Origin: Gentiana macrophylla
Lineage: Eukaryota; Streptophyta; Magnoliopsida; Gentianales; Gentianaceae
Assembly (NCBI GenBank): GCA_026214975.1
Contig: JAOBSW010001128.1
Location: forward strand, 1-64,000
Reading direction: 5' to 3'
Length of the DNA stretch: 64,000 bases
Shown: positions 23,082 to 34,751 of the stretch, in pieces
Layout of the letters: each line of letters starts with the position of its first letter
Numbering within the stretch: the first letter of the stretch is position 1
Position numbers and translations under genes: made by a program
The notes under the pieces: model-generated
Told to the model about the DNA's origin: nothing
The model's input: the letters and a program-made list of their open reading frames with translations, nothing else
The model's database searches: none

Positions 23082-23359
23082 ACCGGACGGTTGTCTAGTT
23101 TTTATTTTCGTTTTCTGTTTTTTCATTTGTTTTTGTTTCGTTTTTCTGTTTTAATCCGTTTTAAATTCTCGCTTTTAGTTGATAATTGTTTTAAGTAGTT
23201 GTTAAGTAGATAATTAGGGTTTAAAACTTTCCCTTAGTATTTTTCTTGAAGTTAGATCTTCGCTTTTTTCGCTTTTTTCTCGACGTTCTTTCTTCCTTCT
23301 TGCTTTATCTCGCAAATTCTCGTTTCGTTCTAAGTTTTCCCGTGAGCAAACGGGCGCTG

Positions 23360-23550
23360 GGATATTGGACGCCCGTCCGCTGGAAATTATCAATTTGTGC
23401 TCGTTTTATTCACTTAGACGAAGCGCCCATAAGTTTTGGACGCCGTTCGTATATATGTCGTCGCATCGAGACAGCGCGTTTAAACTACTAAACGCCCCGT
23501 CGATCTCAATTTCATCCGGACGCCCGTCCAATCTTTTGACGTCCGTCCGG
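23360..23550 (+). repeat. Leader dyad pairs of A2
   Basis: Counterpart of 13660-13855 with small changes: GGACGCCCGTCC, GACGAAGCGCCC, GGACGCCGTTC, CGCGTTT with AAACGCCCC, and GGACGCCCGTCC with GACGTCCGTCC. The opposite-facing arrangement is kept. The leader as a whole spans 23082-23690. Confidence 0.7.
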
Positions 23551-23690
23551 TATTGTTTTCTTTAACACTTTTGTTTCCTTTTCTTCTTTTCCTTTCCTCT
23601 TTTAGGCTTTTAATTTTTAGTTTAGGCTTTGATCTCTTCTTAGTTTTTAGGTTTTGTTCCACTTGTTTTTGGTCCGGTTTATGCAAACTC

Positions 23691-25460
23691 GAGTCAAAAG
23701 GATCGTTAATATACACCCCGACCGAAGCGAACCATAGTCCGCCAAACAGCGGAATTTCCGTTCAGCGTTCTCGCGACAGAGCCGAGCGAGATCTTGAAGA
23801 ACAACTAGCAAGAGAAATCACCGATTTTGTGATAATGGCCGATAATGAGCGTACATTGGCGGACTCACGCCATGCCAGCGAAGTCAAGGTCAACCGGCTA
23901 TTGTTATTCCAGCCATTATCGCACAAACTTTTGAGTGAAGCCAGGACTTATCCGGATGATGCAAAGACGCATCAATTTTTCACGGCTACCAATCGAGAAT
24001 CGCATACCCACTTACACACATTCTTAGAAATATGCGGTACTACACGCATCCAAGGAGTAAGTGAGGATGCTATTAAACTTAAACTTTTTCCTTTTTCTCT
24101 CGAAAGGAGAGGCTAAAGAGTGGTACACCTCTCTCCCCCTTCGAATCTATCACCACCAGGCGTAACTCGAAAAGGAGTTCTTGAGTCAATATTTTCCACC
24201 TTCAAAGAAATTTCAAAGGCTTAAATGACATTTTCACATTCTATCGTAAAGAGAATGAATCCTTCTTCGAGTGTTGGAAGAGATTCAAGTCCCTTCTTAG
24301 AAAATGCCCCACCATGGCTTGCCACTGGAAAGGCAAGTCAATACATTCTTCAAATGGATTGACCGAGCTTACAAAAGGCATGGTCAATAGTTCTTTGGCG
24401 GGGCCTTTTCAAGAAAACGCTGATGAGGATGGGCATTGTTTGAGGACATTGCCAAATATAACTATGCCCCTCTTATCAAGCAATTCAAGCACCTCCTCCT
24501 CCCAAGGTTGAGGAAGTCAATTTACAAAGTTTGATTGCCATGCCGCAGTGCAGATGGCCCCCTCAAGTTTCCAATCCTATAAATCAAACTTCCTTCTTTT
24601 CCACGTAACCCTCGTGTTCAGACATAAAATTGTTTGCCGACCGGCCATATGAATGGCCAATGTCAATTTAATCCCTCGCACCTTATCAAGTAAATGTTTG
24701 TTCATGACTATGGACAAGTACAATCAAGTCACATGTCAAAATTGTGACGAGGTGGGGCACACTTCTAAATTCCCGCCCTATGAACGGACGAGAAACGCGG
24801 AAGTGAATGCATTCTATGGCCGTAACAATCAAAGGTTCAATCGGTTTCGTGCCAGGGCAATTTTCAAAACCAAGGGTTTAATCCATCTTCTAATTTCAAT
24901 CCCAACTCAATTTTAATTCGAATCAATTTCAACAGAAACCCTGGTTTAATCAAAATCAAAACTCGAATTTTTCCAATCCTACGCTAAAAATTCAATCGAA
25001 TTGGCCTTCCAATTCAAATTCTCAATTTCAAAGTCGGCCCACCAATTTCTATGCTCCGAATTTCCAAAACTCTCAAGGCCCTCCCAACCTACAAATCTTG
25101 AGGCTAAGTTGGAAGAGCAAAGTAGATCGATGAAGAATCTTGAGAGACAAATTGGGCAACTGGCCGAGCTGGCTTGGCTTCTAGACCCCAGGCATTTGCC
25201 AGTTTCACCGAGAAGAATCCAAGGGTGGTCAAGTTGCTCAGCCGATGTGAACAAAGGCCCATGTACCGACCTCGTGCCATCAATTCAATACGGTAAGGAG
25301 GAGGCCAAAGGCAATGAATCTTAGGAGCGGTACTCAAGTTAGTGGTCCTTCCCATCCGGGAAACCACCAGCCCCTCCTCGCCATTGATAAGGGGAGGGAA
25401 GCCGAGCACCTACACTCCCTCAATCGCAAGAGAAAACTCGGTGGCTGATCCTCGAGAGGT
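23691..25460 (+). pseudogene. Athila-like gag of A2, frameshifted
   Basis: The ATG at 23691 (MQTRVKRIVNIHPDR) matches the A1 start. Readable pieces are 23800-24116, 24314-24511, 24653-24916 and 25001-25324. The second zinc knuckle is damaged (CQNCDEVGHTSK, then FPPYE instead of FC). Differences from A1 are concentrated where A1 or E has CTG or CAG; for example QNAEVNAFYGQNN of E reads RNAEVNAFYGRNN here. Confidence 0.85.
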
Positions 25461-25481
25461 GAAGAATTTGGTGATCCTCAA

Positions 25482-26333
25482 GTGGCTGATCCTTTGAGGA
25501 CCGAAAAAGCAAGCGAAAGTCAGGAGGCTGATCCCCCGACTACTGAGAAATCTGAAAAAACTGTTCGTTGGAAGGATCTGGAAGACAGAGCTGTCAGTGC
25601 ATCCTCGAAAAAGGTTTTCTCTGAGGATGACCTTAAGAAACTTCCATTTCCACCGAGAAAGAGCAACATTCCTTTGATTGAGGATAAGAAGTACGAAAAG
25701 GTGCTAAACCTTTTGAAAAATACTCAGGTGAATCTTCCATTGTCGGATGTCTTAGTCGAGATGCCCAAGTATACAAAATTTATCAAGGATGTTGTGTCTT
25801 GAAAAAGAAATTACTTGAGCATGGAAAGGCAGATTGGTGAGGATTGTTCCATGATTAATTATGAAAACTTACCAATTAAAAGAGGTGACCCTGGCAAATT
25901 TGTACTTACAGTTTTAATGGGAGGTCTAGTCTTCCCAAATTCTTTGTGTGATCTAGGTGCCTCTATAAGCCTTATGCCAATGTCTGTATGCAAACAGCTC
26001 GGTTTACAAAGTCTTCTAGAACCCACTACTATGAGTTTACAATTCGCGGATAGATCCTCTAAGAAAGCTTCAGGAATCCTAAAAGACGTTTTGGTTCAGA
26101 TTGATCGATTTACCTTTCCAGTTGATTGGTATGTTTTAGATATAGAGAAAGACGAAAACGTTCCCTTGATTCTAGGAAGACCTTTCTTATCTACAGCTAG
26201 AGCTCTCATCGACTGCGATGGTGGGCAAGTGACTATCCGAGTTGGTGACCAAGAGGTGAGTTACAATGTTTTAAAGTCCATTCAAGTACCCTCTGGCCCT
26301 CCAACCGGTTTTTCCATTGATTATATGACGGAT
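25482..26333 (+). pseudogene. Athila-like protease region of A2, cut at 26333
   Basis: The frame 25482-25802 has the ADPLRTEKASESQ linker and KKLPFPPRKSNIPL. After one break, 25815-26333 holds LCDLGASISLMPMSVCKQLGL and LILGRPFLSTARALIDCDGG, the protease core with its flap region, to GFSIDYMTD. Homology to A1 then stops and the strand switches. RT, RNase H and integrase are absent on this side; parts of them lie inverted at 30758-33120. Confidence 0.85.
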
Positions 26334-26423
26334 GAGAAGTTCACCCTTGTGCGTAACATGCATAACATCCATCTAAACATGCATAACACATATCCAATAA
26401 ATCAGAAGTTCACCCTTGTGCGT
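26334..26423. other. Inversion breakpoint with templated filler
   Basis: The A2 protease joins minus-strand 3' region here. AGAAGTTCACCCTTGTGCGT occurs at 26335-26354 and again at 26404-26423. AACATGCATAACA occurs at 26355-26367 and 26376-26388. The uninterrupted counterpart near 42770-42810 has each only once. Short local copies at a junction are typical of break repair with template switching. Confidence 0.75.
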
Positions 26424-27722
26424 GTGCATAGCCATAATGAACTTCCACTATATCCAAACTCGAGAAACTCAAAGCAAAACTAGCTAATACCCCCTTGTAG
26501 ACTAGTAATAAAGGACACTCATAAGATGCACCCTACAAATGTGATATATCCCGAAAAGAATGATCGAATATATCTAGGGCCTTTCGAAATACTCAGAGGA
26601 TAATCCCTACAACATATCATCACTGGGCTTTACTCTGGGGATAAGGTAGACGATAACTTAGTCTTATATACATTTCATAACACTTTATCAGTTGATTTAA
26701 CTTTTCACTTAAAACACACATCGAATGAGCTCTTGCCCTGTCATAGCAGGAATAGGACATTTCGAGATAATACCCTACCTTACTCCAATCATAAGGCAGC
26801 TTCTTCTGACTGTCGTGAGCTTTTAGTCATCATAGTGGTATAGGACATACGTGGTATACCCTATCTCACTCAAATCATCGACTAGCTTTCGACACACCCA
26901 ATAATTCTTCATATTAATTCAACTTTTTCACTTTGACAATAAGTTACGTGTTACTTATCACATTCAAACCTTAGATATTCACAGTATCTCATACTCCGGA
27001 TCTAAATACAAACTATCATAAATCTCACGATATATACGTAGCACTAAGCACATGACTTACGAGATAATCAAAAATTACTAATCCACAACGGGGTATAACT
27101 TTATAAATTAGCTCATCATTCACTATGGCTCGTGAAAAATAGTGTCAGGTGAAACATCTAACTTACCAAATATATGATACATTTAATCGAATCGCCTACT
27201 CGGGACAAAACAAAAACGACAGTGTCGGAAAATTTCAAAAATTTTAGCTCATTTGCATAGAAACATTACGAATTAAACAAATGTGTAGATACATATCGAA
27301 ACATTCCCCTCCCCCACACTTAAAAATCAACATGTCCTCATGTTGTGCAAAACGAAAGAAAAAGGAAAAGACTTAGCTGATTTAAATCGAAACTCGAATC
27401 GTTGGTCAGGCCGGAGCCTTCATAATGATATCAAGAATGCGTAACCAGACAATGTAGATACCTGCACATCTTAGACAACATGGAACCATCTCGGGGAAAA
27501 CGGGAAGTCATACCAACATGAAAAGAGATATCAAAAATAAAGATAAATCAAAGTGAGAGCACTCAATACATCCAGAAAGTTGAAACACAGTGGAAATGAA
27601 AGTACGCTCGCCTTATGGCTTACAAGATCCATCGAAAATAAATAGTAGCAATATCAAAAATACAACGAAACAAGTAAAAATGTCAATACAAAACAACCAA
27701 TGTGAAAATAGACAAAACAAGA
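26424..27722 (-). other. 3' non-coding region of the inverted Athila-like copy
   Basis: It matches 41470-42795 in reverse. It holds the tandem pair (about 26745-26880) and the AACATG-AGGA-CATGTT palindrome with a purine tract (27308-27345). The PPT and LTR that should follow are missing because the breakpoint falls just before them. No supported ORF. Confidence 0.75.
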
Positions 27723-29216
27723 TCAAGGTTGGCTCGGCGCCGCAGAATCATCAGCTGGAGGATCAGAGGAGGGTCCAGAAGGTGGTTCCGTAGCCCTAGC
27801 TGCCGAGTCAGGCTGCTCCTCATCTGAAGATGACTCAGAGTCGTGTAGAACATCCGCAATGACCTGCTCAATCTCATCAGCAAAGAGATAATCAACGGAG
27901 CTCGGATTGAAGATCCTGTCATCCCTCGGTTGCCGGCCTTCACAGATGCACTGAAGAGTTGTCAAAATGTTGTTCTGTGTATCCCGAATATCACCGAGCC
28001 ATTCCGGAAACTATTTGCCATGCTTAACCGCATCCTCGACAAATGGAGATAAAGGAGGAAGGAGGATGCACGAGGTGTTGCCGATGAACCAGGTTCGTAG
28101 GTGCCTCCGGCTCAGAATGTCCCGAGGGCTTACTCTTTTCCCTTTGTAAAGGCCTAGGGTTCTTCGGTTTATGATCCGCCCCAAACTCAGGCACACCGGC
28201 ATCGAGACACAAACTGTGGATCAAGTGAGGGACGATCAAGCTCCGTGTATAAACCTTCTGATTGATCGAGATCTCGTCATACAATGCCTGTCCCACATCC
28301 ACATTCAAACCAAATGTCAACGCGCGCATAACATTCCTGTGTCACCAATATGAAAATGTGTCAAGTTGTTTTTAGGCAACAACCGACTCGAATAAATCGA
28401 CATCTTTGGACCTTCCAGTCCTCCGCCCAGTCGTGGTGACCAACTCTTTCCGTCTCCTCCCGGTCTCAACGCCTGTGCCACATCCGGGCAAACTCTCAAT
28501 CTCAACTCCTCCAAAGGATCCCGCCCCAAACTCGTCTATGCACAATCTCCTCCTTATAATCCCGACCCTCGAAAGCCGCTAAGTTGTATTTCCGATTAAT
28601 TACCTCCGGTGTAAAGGGAACTTCCACCCCTCGAACCACGACTACCTTTGTCCCCAAGTCGGTTTCCGAACAGTTTGCATAAAATTCCCGAACTAGGGAG
28701 CTATTCACCGGGGTAGTCGGGATTGTCATCAAGGCCTCCCATTTCCTATCCTTAAGCAACTTAACGAACCCCGGATCGACCTTCGCCTCCAAAATAGCCC
28801 TCTCAACCAACATGTTTCTCTAAAAGTAATGTTTAGTATAAACTTCATGGGCTCTGTGGTTCACGAATCGACGAGGCAATGGCATCGGGCAACGGTTTTA
28901 GACTTCTTTCTAGGAGGGGCTACCTAGGTACAACCGGTTCCTCTTCCCGGTAGCATCGGCAGCCTCCTCCCTAGGCTAACCTCCACCTTTCTCGAACTCT
29001 CAGGCATCCGTACTCAAAGGCACATCATCATCGGTCTCGGACTCCGAAGTTGGCTCATCTCTTAAGGTTGCCCTAGTTTGGGTGGCTCTAGGGGTTGCTC
29101 ACGAATACTCACACCCGGTTAGGATCAACTAAGGTAGGGTCAATTTCTTTACGCTTTTTCCCGCCTCCCGGCCACTTCCTTACCATGCCTCTTCACAACC
29201 GCTTCTTATGAACCAT
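27723..29216 (-). pseudogene. ORF2, env-position protein, minus copy (frameshifted)
   Basis: Counterpart of 39968-41469. The ATG lies at 29216 (plus CAT 29214-29216). Pieces readable in frame are 28813-28502 (MLVERAILEAKVDPGFVKLL, WEALMTIP, LVREFYANCSE, VVVRGVEVPFTPEVINRKYNL), 28329-28024 and 27965-27723 (acidic and Pro-rich tail ending APSQP). The WEAL / LVREFYAN / VRGVEVPFTPE signature resembles the Pfam 'putative plant transposon protein' domain (PF20167, from memory). Frame breaks coincide with sites where the plus copy has CTG or CAG. Confidence 0.7.
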
Positions 29217-29779
29217 TTCCACGCCTAGTCTAAACCAAACAATCCAAATGTGCACAAAAGATACCCGTTTAACATCCAAAGCGGGATTTCAAATCAACCA
29301 AACCACAAACCACAATCATAATCATCCAGTCACCACCCATCACAACACCACATCACCAAAACAGAGCAGAAAGAAACACCAAAACCAGAAGAAAAAAAAA
29401 CAAATTAAGGTGACATTCAAGAAAACGAGCCGACCCAAAGATCGAACTCACAAAAACGTGAATGAAATCTAGAAAAGTTGTTACTAACTTACCGAGTAGG
29501 GTGAGTAGATGTTGATTGAGGTGAAAACGAGTCCAAACCACACAAAATTGGCTCCCAAAATCGGATCTTTCTCTCAAAAAGTCGGACTGAAGTGGGTCCT
29601 GATTCTCCAAAAATATCGTGTGGTGGGGGATTTGGTTATGAAAATCAAAGAGAGGGTATCAAGGGCGGCCTGTAGCACTTTGAATCGCTCAAATCGGTTT
29701 AGAATCGACGATTCTAGGGCAAAAGGAGGAGAGAAACCGTTTTGATTTTTGAAATTACGAAAAGTGAGGGTTCACTCGA

Positions 29780-30010
29780 TGAAGGGGTATATAGACAGAG
29801 GTTGGACGCTGTTCAACTCGGTGGACGGGCGCCCACCTGGAAAATCGAGATGAATCGGACGGGCGCCCCGTTATTAGACGCTTCGCCCAAGATTTTGAAT
29901 CACATACGAGATTGGAGGAATAAAGCAGACGGGCGCCCAGGCTTAGTGGACGCCGTCGAAATTGGTCAAAGCGGACGGGCGCCCCGAGTTTCGACGGGCG
30001 CCCACGCAGC
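29780..30010 (-). promoter_or_regulatory. Internal dyad cluster and TATA box ahead of ORF2, minus copy
   Basis: On the plus strand GGACGGGCGCCC-type dyads run from about 29821 to 30005. The minus-strand TATA box (TCTATATACCCC) lies at 29785-29796. Order in the sense of the element is ORFx, dyads, TATA, leader, ORF2, as in the plus copy. Confidence 0.6.
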
Positions 30011-30224
30011 TTTAAGTGCAAAAATCATAAAATTTCCATACACATCAAATTCAAAATTGCCCTTCTTATTAAACTTAAATAAAACTTCAAAAATACAAAT
30101 AAAAATCAAACGAAGTACATAAAATTACTAGAAAATAAATAAAAGCAGATGGAAAACGTAAGGTTGCCTCCCACTCGGCGCTTTTGTTTTACGCCGTTTG
30201 CTCGATTTAAATATCCTAAGAACG

Positions 30225-30623
30225 CTAGTCATCATAAATGTCCGACCAATCGATCACTCGAATGAGGCGGCGGAGCATGTCAATCGCCGGAGGGAAATCA
30301 TACTCATCTTGTAAACCCCAGTCCTCACCAGCTACATCAACACCTCGAAAGTGCTCACTTGCAAAGACTAGCGCTAAATCTGTCAGCATCGGATCATTGA
30401 GGATGGTGTAAGGACGTCCTAGAGCTGCCCGTAACTCCTCAGTAGTAAAGTCTCCACCTCCCGAACAACGGGGAACAATGAGAACATAGGTGACCGTCTT
30501 GACGCGGGTACTAATGTCAAAATCTACGTGCAAAACGATGGTTCCTCCCGGTCCGTCATCTACAGTAATGAGTGGAATCCTCCTAAGGAAAGGTAACTCC
30601 TCTGGCTGAACACCGAAATCCAT
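30225..30623 (-). CDS. ORFx, small acidic protein of unknown function
   Basis: This is the intact version of ORFx: 132 codons from the ATG at 30623 (MDFGVQPEELPFLRR) to a stop at 30225. The product is acidic, with ITVDDGPGGTIVLHVDFDIS, GRPYTILNDPMLTDLALVFA and a tail ending IDWSDIYDD. No membrane segment or zinc motif is seen. It lies directly after pol and its post-ORF motif. I do not recognise a family. An upstream in-frame ATG at 30638 adds five residues. The plus-strand copy at 38533 has a frameshift. Confidence 0.65.
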   Translation of the reverse strand: MDFGVQPEELPFLRRIPLITVDDGPGGTIVLHVDFDISTRVKTVTYVLIVPRCSGGGDFTTEELRAALGRPYTILNDPMLTDLALVFASEHFRGVDVAGEDWGLQDEYDFPPAIDMLRRLIRVIDWSDIYDD

Positions 30624-30749
30624 ATCTAGAAAGCACAACTAATCGATGTGATAGAAACAACAACTTAATAAGGCTAAAATCGAATAAACTAAACTTAAAT
30701 ACTAATACTATCAAAGCATAAAACAAAACAACTAAAAGAACGATATCTA

Positions 30750-30785
30750 GGTTGCCCCTAGTGGCGCTTTTGGTTAATGTCGTTA
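30750..30785 (-). other. Post-pol motif, inverted copy
   Basis: On the minus strand CGACATTAACCAAAAGCGCC is followed by ACTAGGGGCAACCTAG, between the pol stop and ORFx. A second copy of the motif follows ORFx (30160-30205, minus). Confidence 0.7.
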
Positions 30786-33120
30786 GCTCGACACCGTTTA
30801 AAACTCACTGGATCAGGCCATTTGACTTTTCTCGCCACCACCACCTCGTAAGCTCGATCAAGAGTGTGGCTGCGCAGAAACAAAGATCTCACACATGGGG
30901 TGAAATCTTTGAAAGCTCTCCAAACCTTCTTAAGTCTCCCCATGGTTGTGTTCTTTCTCCTCCGACTCCTCCGATGACGTTTAAGTTGTCGCCCTCTCAA
31001 ACTCTTCCATATCAAAGACTACCGCTAGAACTTCTTCAGACGGATCACTACCGTCATCCTCGGAGAACAAGTCGGGTGATAACTCGTCAAATTCTTCGAC
31101 CGAGTAACACCACATCCGAGAATATCGAGAAATTTAACAATCAAAGATGTCTCTTTGGGTTCACCAATATAGTGTTTGCACCTCGACCGTTGACTCAAAC
31201 GGTTCACCACTATAACCACGAAGTTCTAGAACGCCCCGGAATGATTTGGAGAATCTCGAAAAGGGCCGGACCAACGTGTCCTTAACTTTCCAGGAAACAG
31301 ATGTAACCTAGAATTATATAGAAGAACTTGTTCGCCGACATGAAATTCTCTTTTCTTAATCTTAGCATCGTGGAGTAGCTTCATCTTATCTTTACTAATC
31401 CTGGCACTTTCATAGGCCTGGGAGTCGAATTCGTCCAGCTCATGTAACTGCTGTAGTCGATGCTTCCCACAAGATTGGGAATCAAAGTTCAGAAACTTTG
31501 TAGCCCAATAAGCTCTATGCTCTAACTCGACAGGCAGATGACATGGTTTCCCGTAGACCATTTGATATGGTGATGTACCCATGGGGGTCTTATAGGCAGT
31601 TCGATATGCCCACAGTACATCATCCAACTTTAGACTCCAGTCTTTCCTATGACTGTTAACAGTCTTCTCCAGGATCTTCTTAATGCTCTGGTTGCTCCTT
31701 TCAACCTGACCACTAGTCATAGGATGGTACGGTGTGCCAATTTTATGCCGGACACCATACTTCTCAAGTACTTTCTCTAGGGGTCGGTTGCAGAAATGCG
31801 TCCCTTCATCACTGATCAAGGCACGTGGACATCCAAACCTCACGAAAATATTCTTCTTTAGAAATTTCATCACCGTCTTATGATCATTGTGAGGAGTGGC
31901 TTGGGCCTCCACCCATTTAGACACGTAATCCACGCAGACTAAGATGTATTTATTACCGCAAGATGATGGGAATGGTCCCATAAAATCGATACCCCATACA
32001 TCAAAGACTTCGCATTCGAGGATGGGTTTTAAAGGCATGTCAAAACGCGCCTTGTCAGAGTACCGGTTCTTTGGCACCTATCACAAGCTTTACGTGAAAG
32101 CTTCCGTATCTTTAAAGATCGAGGCCAATAGAAACCGGATTGAAAGATCTTAGCAACGGTTTTCCAAGGACCAAAGTGACCTCCTCGTGGGTCCACCGTG
32201 GCCTTCGCTCAATGATGTCACGTTGCTCGATTTCGGAATACATCTCCTAAGCAAACCATCTTTACAGATCTTGAAAAGATAAGGTTCATCCCAAACGAAA
32301 TATTTTAAATCCGAGAAGAACTTTTCTTCTCCCGATAAGACATTTCGGATCGAGATAACGGCCATGAAGGTAGTTTACAATGGAAGAATACCATGGAACA
32401 TCGAGGAGCGCCATCGATCAACATGATGTTTTCTAGAGGAAAGTAAAGATCTATATCATCGGTTCATTCTTTTCCTCATTTAACATCCTAGACACGTGAT
32501 CCGCTACTACATTCTCAACGCTCTTTTGTCCTTAATTTGAACGTCAAACTCTTGTAGGTCAATATCCAACGTAGTAAGCGCGGTTTAGCCTCTTTCTTAG
32601 TCATCGTGTACGCAGCGCAAGCGCGATGATCACCCACACGATCACTTGAGCTCCTAACAAGTAACTACGAAACTTGTCCATAGCAAAGACTACGCCGTGA
32701 GTTCCTTTTCGGTAGTAGTATAGTTAACTTGAGAGGGATTCAATGTGTGACTTGCGTAATAGATAGGTGGAACTTTCCCTTGATCTTTTGCCCTAGAACA
32801 AAGACCAACAAAGATAGTTTGATGCGTCGCACATAAGCTCAAATGGTAGGTTCCAATAAAGCGATATAAGAATCGGAGCGAGATATTAAACGATCCTTAA
32901 GCTCCTCAAACGCTTGCTTGCGGCTCATCAAAATTAAACTCAACGTCTTCCTTTAGTAAAGTAGGATGGGGCTTGGCTATCTTGGAGAAATCTTGAATGA
33001 ACCTCCTATAGAAGCCGACATGTCCGAGAAAACCTCGGACTTCCCGAACATTCTTAGGGTAACTCATCTTCTCAATAGCTTCTACCTTGGCCCTATCTAC
33101 TTCTATACCTTTGGCGGAGA
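30758..33120 (-). pseudogene. Athila-like pol fragment (RT tail, RNase H, integrase), inverted
   Basis: From 33120 downward the frame opens inside RT with SAKGIEVDRAKVEAIEKMSYPKNV and GFLGHVGFYRRFIQDFSKIAKP. RNase H lies in broken frames (32900-32470). The integrase is best preserved at 32077-31226: [22 protein letters not shown] and [10 protein letters not shown] supply the D, D and E residues, and RTRWSGPF is the GPY/F module. The end of pol (31015-30758) is frameshifted. The RT catalytic FMDDF and everything before it are absent. Re-inverting 26334-33120 would place this fragment after the A2 protease with a gap of about 1.1 kb. Confidence 0.87.
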
Positions 33121-33155
33121 ATACTTGCGGAGATCCGTGGCGCCGTTGCCGGGGA
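33121..33155 (+). other. LTR-end remnant fused to a PBS
   Basis: ATACTTGCGG and AGATCCG resemble two nearby pieces of the L3 LTR end with the bases between them lost. TGGCGCCGTTGCCGGGGA at 33138-33155 is an intact tRNA-Asp PBS. The CA terminus and the usual 6-bp gap before the PBS are deleted. Confidence 0.7.
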
Positions 33156-33352
33156 ATCGGTGCGGTTGTCCAGTTCATTATGTATTTTTCTAAAGTTGTT
33201 ATGTTTTGTTTTTCGTAGGTAGTTTGTGTTATCTAGTGATTATTAATTTTTCATAGGTTTGTGTTTAGGTTCCAATTAGGGTTTTGTTTAGTTTTCGTGT
33301 TTAGTTTGGACCAGTTTTCGTGTTTAGCAGCGTTTATGTGCTTCAGTTTGAA

Positions 33353-33512
33353 CGTAAACGGGCGTCCTGAGCTATTAGACGCCCGTCCGTCCAAATCTGA
33401 TCGTCTCTGTATGTGTTTTGCCCAGGCAGACGAGCATCCAGTAACTTGGACGCCCGTCCTGTTCTTTCTTCAGTCAGACGTCCGTCCGAAGAATCGGGAC
33501 GCCCGCCTGGCC
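33353..33512 (+). repeat. Leader dyad pairs, first cluster
   Basis: Three pairs are seen: ACGGGCGTC with GACGCCCGT, ACGAGCATCC with GGACGCCCGT, and ACGTCCGTCC with GGACGCCCGC. Spacers are 8-11 bases. The first pair gives a perfect 9-bp stem. Confidence 0.75.
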
Positions 33513-34179
33513 TGCCTCTGTCACGCTTTTTTTTTTTTTATTTTTTGTTTTAGGTAGGTATCGTGGTTTAGGGTTTCTGTTTTTCGTAGGTAGGGTTCTA
33601 AGGTTGAATCATCTGACTCCAAGTTTTTCACGGTCAAATTTTTGGATAAAAGGGATCGTTTTAGCACTCGTTAGTATTTTGGCCGTAACTTTTGGCTCGA
33701 GTGTCCGTTTGGAACGCAGGACCCCAATTCGGAAAGCTCGTTCCGACGCCGACGACGTGGCGGACGCCGGAGGCCGTCCGACACCGTTTTCGAGGTCAAA
33801 ATCCACTGTTTTCCCTTCCATTTTGGGCTCAGAAGATTTCAACACGTTTTTTTCATGTAGTTAGTATTTTCTGTGTTTTTCTGTTTTAAATTTTTCGTAG
33901 TTCCGGTTTAGGTTTCGTTTCCGTATATTTTTAGGTAGTTTTCAATAAAAGTAGCGTTAAATAAATTGAGAGTTTTATTTTTGCCGTGTTTCGATGACCG
34001 TTGGGTCAAGAATGTGCAAGAAGTTTTTACTCAATTTATGAAACGTGAATTTAGGTTTCATAGTTTTGTTTTTTTTTAATAAACACTAGGGTTTCGTTTT
34101 AATGATATGATATTAGGTTATGATTTTAGGGTTCTTTGCTATTTTACGATAAAATCGAAGTCTCTTTGTGATTTTTGTT

Positions 34180-34392
34180 TGAGTCGACGGGCATCCATAG
34201 TAAGTGAACGCCCGTCCGTGCGTTACAATGCAATGCATCCACGCCGTTATGTTTTTAGAGAGTCGACGAGCGTTTGCTCATTTCCGGACGCCCGTCGCTC
34301 TATGTGGTTTCGACGGGCGTCGCCTTACCGAACGTCCGTCCGCCTCGAATATGCTTTAAACGTCTGTCGATTGTGAACGTCCGTCCGGTGTT
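34180..34392 (+). repeat. Leader dyad pairs, second cluster
   Basis: Pairs include ACGGGCATCC with GAACGCCCGTCC, ACGAGCGTTT with GGACGCCCGT, GACGGGCGTCG with CGAACGTCCGTC, and ACGTCTGTCG with GAACGTCCGTCC. All lie after the PBS in otherwise AT-rich, non-coding sequence. Confidence 0.7.
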
Positions 34393-34751
34393 CGATTTCT
34401 AGTGAATAGAGTTTGATTTTTAATGCTTTATTTGATGTGGATACTTTCATATGAGCTTCGTGGCTAATTATTTTTACGTAGATGTTCGAACTTGCATGTT
34501 TGCACCTTTCCATCTTGATCCATGTTAAATAATTGATTAATTTTTATATACATGCTTCATTAATCGACATGGATGAGCCTCTGTGGCCGTTTGTGTATGC
34601 GTAGATAGATGTTCGTTTTTTTCACCGTTATGGTTTTCTTTCCATCTATTGCAATCCATGTTGAGTAATTCACCTAGCTAGACGTGATTCTAATATGACT
34701 TATCTTTGTTCTGTTGTCGCCTATCTAGGGTTACATGATTCATCCATGCAT

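Larger units (their letters stand above)
26334..30735 (-). repeat. Left arm of a 4.4-kb inverted repeat
   Basis: The minus strand here matches the plus strand of 38421-42795: ORFx, internal promoter, ORF2 and the 3' non-coding region in the same order. Homology ends at ACAACTAA near 30731-30735. The arms are separated by 7.7 kb. They differ by small indels, many at CTG/CAG, and by a T run of 9 versus 44. Confidence 0.85.
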
